8,065 bases of DNA from Candidatus Altimarinota bacterium (GTDB lineage: Bacteria; Patescibacteriota; Gracilibacteria; UBA4473): contig JAGYLK010000059.1 of the NCBI GenBank assembly GCA_018401175.1, positions 1 through 8,065 of the forward strand, read 5' to 3'. The stretch's first letter is position 1. Each line of letters opens with the position of its first letter. A program made the translations under genes and the position numbers. Shown one piece after another: positions 6,487 to 8,065 of this stretch. The notes beneath the pieces were generated by a model. That model was not told the origin of the DNA. It made no database searches and worked only from the letters and a program-made list of their open reading frames with translations.

Positions 6487-6621
6487 AACTTTAATCTTCA
6501 AACGGAAAACTTCACATGGGGCGAGAATTATTTTTGAATCTGGAAATTGTGGTGTGAAATATTGAAGTTTTTGTTTTTATTTGTAGATTAGGGTCCGAAA
6601 GTTTGAAGTTTTTAAGTTTAT
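6483..6621. repeat. Inverted-repeat element filling the jag-trhP gap
   Basis: The ends are imperfect inverted repeats of about 21 bp (6483-6503 against 6601-6621), sharing ATAAA and CTTCAAAC with one indel and a few changes. Inside is a second, perfect inverted pair, AAAACTTCA (6506-6514) and TGAAGTTTT (6563-6571), plus TTCACA (6511-6516) with TGTGAA (6553-6558). The left end overlaps the jag stop codon. Nested pairing could form one long hairpin. No open frame of meaningful length is inside. Confidence 0.6.
6562..6589 (+). promoter_or_regulatory. Possible promoter of the TrhP-like gene
   Basis: TTGAAG (6562-6567), a 16-base spacer and TAGATT (6584-6589) are a fair sigma-70-type pair. The RNA would start near 6596, giving a leader of about 27 bases without a Shine-Dalgarno sequence. 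A weaker -10-like TTTAAG (6611-6616) lies seven bases before the ATG but has no -35. The boxes lie inside the repeat element. Confidence 0.35.
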
Positions 6622-6623
6622 TA

Positions 6624-7967
6624 ATGAAATTACCTGAATTATTGATGCCGGGAGGTTCGCTTGAAAAAGCACGGGTTGCTTTTCGTTATGGAGCAGATGC
6701 CGTTTATATTGGATCGCCGATGTTTTCTCTTCGAACACGCGAAAATCGGACAACGGAGAACGATATTGCGACAATTATTCAGGAGGCTCACGAGATGGGG
6801 AAAATGGTTTATGTAACGATTAACGCCTTTCCGCATCAATCTGCAATTCCGGCATATCGGAGACATTTGGAGCGATTGAAAGAAATGAAACCCGATGGAA
6901 TTATTTTTGCTGATTGGGGAATTTGCGCGTTGGCAAATGAAATTTGTCCTGAGATCCCGCTCCATCTTTCCGTGCAATCGTGCACAATGAATGAACCAGC
7001 GATTCGTATGTGGCAAAAAATGGGAGTGGTCCGTTTGATCACTGCTCGTGAGATGAGTATTGCAGAAGTCAAACAGTTGCATGCGTTGATGCCGGATTTA
7101 GAGATTGAGTATTTCGTTCACGGAAGTGTGTGTATGGCGTATTCGGGCCGTTGTATTATGTCAGCTTTTACGGGAGGAAGAGACGCAAATGCGGGAACGT
7201 GTAATCACACGTGTCGCTGGAATTATCGGGTAAAAGATGAGGATGGTCATGAGATTGATATGGGGGCTCATGTGGCAAATTGTTTAGGATGTTCAGAGGG
7301 CGAGTCGCGCTCGTTGGAAAGTTTTGAAAAGAATTGTCTCATCGAAGAAGAACAACGACAGGGAGAACATTTCCCGATAGAAGAGGATTTCCACGGAACA
7401 CACATCATGAGTTCTCGGGATATGGCGATGATTGAATATTTGCAACAAATTATTGATGCAGGAGTATGTAGCTTAAAGGTAGAAGGGCGAAACAAAACGG
7501 CGTATTACGTGGCTACGGTTGCTCGAGCATATAGAAAGGCACTTGATAATATTGCAGCAGGAAAAGAATTTGATCCCAAATTGTGGGAAGAAATACATGC
7601 GAGTGCGAACCGTGGATTTTTTCCCGGATTTTCTCAAGGGAAACCTCAAAAAGGAGACATTCAGTATGAAGCGAATCGTTCGCATTCAACACATAAATTT
7701 GTTGGACGTGTTATTTCTTGGAGTAAGGGAAGGGCGGAAATTCTTGTAAAAAATCGTATTGATGAAGGCGATGAGATTGAGGTAGTAATGCCAAATATGG
7801 ATGAGGATTTTTCTTTTATCGCTGCAGAAATGAAGTTTGGCGGAAGTTCTGTTGATTCATTACACGGAGGAAATGATAATAAGTCGGTAAGTGTTGCGTG
7901 TAAAAAAGAGATTCCAGAAGGAGTATTTTTGCGAAAGAGGATTTCAGAACACAAGTTCGAACTCTAG
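6624..7967 (+). CDS. trhP: U32 family tRNA hydroxylation protein, TrhP/YegQ-like
   Basis: Annotated in databases as peptidase U32, but its closest recognisable relative is E. coli YegQ (TrhP), which with prephenate-derived chemistry makes 5-hydroxyuridine at tRNA wobble position 34. The 447-residue product begins KLPELLMPGGSLEKARVAFRYGADAVYIG, the usual U32 start. The U32 signature FVHGSVCMAYSGRC carries C170 and C177, and C193 and C197 (GTCNHTC) complete the set expected to hold an iron-sulfur cluster. Shared with YegQ are HGTHIMSSRDM, SLKVEGRNKT and YRKALDNIAAGKEFD. A C-terminal beta-barrel-like domain starts near KFVGRVIS. Unusual is a segment after C197 with an extra CLGC (C220, C223) and C238, absent from YegQ as I recall it. 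An upstream TTG (6603) and a downstream ATG (6645) are possible starts, but 6624 fits the family. A protease role seems unlikely. Confidence 0.88.
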   Translation: MKLPELLMPGGSLEKARVAFRYGADAVYIGSPMFSLRTRENRTTENDIATIIQEAHEMGKMVYVTINAFPHQSAIPAYRRHLERLKEMKPDGIIFADWGICALANEICPEIPLHLSVQSCTMNEPAIRMWQKMGVVRLITAREMSIAEVKQLHALMPDLEIEYFVHGSVCMAYSGRCIMSAFTGGRDANAGTCNHTCRWNYRVKDEDGHEIDMGAHVANCLGCSEGESRSLESFEKNCLIEEEQRQGEHFPIEEDFHGTHIMSSRDMAMIEYLQQIIDAGVCSLKVEGRNKTAYYVATVARAYRKALDNIAAGKEFDPKLWEEIHASANRGFFPGFSQGKPQKGDIQYEANRSHSTHKFVGRVISWSKGRAEILVKNRIDEGDEIEVVMPNMDEDFSFIAAEMKFGGSSVDSLHGGNDNKSVSVACKKEIPEGVFLRKRISEHKFEL

Positions 7968-7979
7968 GAGTCCGAACTT
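7953..7979 (+). repeat. 12-bp hairpin with the trhP stop codon as its loop
   Basis: AAGTTCGAACTC (7953-7964) and GAGTCCGAACTT (7968-7979) pair at 11 of 12 positions, with one A-C mismatch. The three loop bases are the TAG stop codon itself. No T run follows, so it is not a standard intrinsic terminator. It may mark the mRNA 3' end or slow ribosomes at termination. Confidence 0.75.
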
Positions 7980-7993
7980 AAACAACCCCCTTG

Positions 7994-8009
7994 CCCCCTT
8001 GTCAGGGGG
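7994..8009. repeat. C/G-rich hairpin past trhP
   Basis: CCCCCT and AGGGGG form a perfect 6-bp stem around TGTC. Another CCCCC at 7986-7990 offers an alternative partner. It is followed by AATTGAAAATGCTTTTT, so a terminator role for trhP is possible but the T run is 16 bases or so away. The sequence resembles short C/G-run palindromes repeated in many bacterial genomes. Confidence 0.5.
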
Positions 8010-8047
8010 AATTGAAAATGCTTTTTACGAAAAAAACGCAATTAAGT

Positions 8048-8064
8048 TCCCCTTTTTAAGGGGA
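8048..8064. repeat. Palindrome at the right edge
   Basis: TCCCCTT and AAGGGGA are perfect 7-bp arms around TTT, ending one base before the window edge. Together with the hairpin at 7994-8009 it may be half of a REP-like repeat unit that continues outside the window. Confidence 0.5.
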
Positions 8065-8065
8065 T

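Noticed and set aside
6514..6558. Short open frame in the jag-trhP gap (about 14 codons)
   Set aside because: No ribosome binding site, no recognisable peptide, and it lies inside the inverted-repeat element.
1..8065. CRISPR array, tRNA, rRNA or transposase gene
   Set aside because: No regularly spaced direct repeats, no cloverleaf-like segment and no transposase or integrase motif were seen on either strand.

Overview
The window is 8,065 bp of AT-rich bacterial chromosome with six intact protein genes and no sign of a plasmid or phage backbone. It most resembles the Patescibacteria (candidate phyla radiation), perhaps a Gracilibacteria/Peregrinibacteria-like member. That placement is an inference. 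It rests on a short VirB2-like pilin with a signal peptide, a KH-R3H protein without the usual Jag N-terminal domain, a solitary fusA gene, no Shine-Dalgarno sequence at any of the six starts, and short intergenic gaps full of AT-rich repeats. The standard code reads all six genes at full length. All six stop with TAA or TAG, none with TGA.

Layout from left to right: a terminator-like hairpin and a tandem CTTCAA repeat (1-54); miaB on the minus strand (96-1403); a 339-base divergent gap holding two promoters and repeat copy A; a phosphomannomutase/phosphoglucomutase on the plus strand (1743-3131); a convergent gap with repeat copy B and a strong UUCG-loop terminator; fusA on the minus strand (3296-5374); a short divergent promoter region built on a palindrome; then three plus-strand genes: a VirB2/T4SS-pilin-like membrane protein (5458-5889), a Jag-type KH-R3H RNA-binding protein (6037-6486) and a U32 family TrhP/YegQ-like tRNA hydroxylase (6624-7967). 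The right edge has hairpins and C/G-rich palindromes.

The gene content is mainly about translation. MiaB modifies tRNA position 37, the TrhP-like protein is expected to hydroxylate U34, EF-G drives translocation, and the KH-R3H protein binds RNA. The mutase supplies sugar phosphates for the envelope, and the pilin-like protein is exported or membrane-bound.

The most interesting signal is in the control regions. In four of six genes a -10-like hexamer is followed by exactly seven bases and then the ATG; three of these also have a -35-like hexamer 16 or 17 bases upstream. This predicts leaderless mRNAs and corrects several start sites. fusA and the pilin gene appear to be driven by back-to-back promoters whose -35 boxes are the two strands of one 7-bp stretch inside a perfect palindrome. 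The gaps also carry two repeat families: a 41-bp hairpin repeat on each side of the mutase gene, and CTTCAA/TTGAAG inverted-repeat elements filling the gaps before and after jag.
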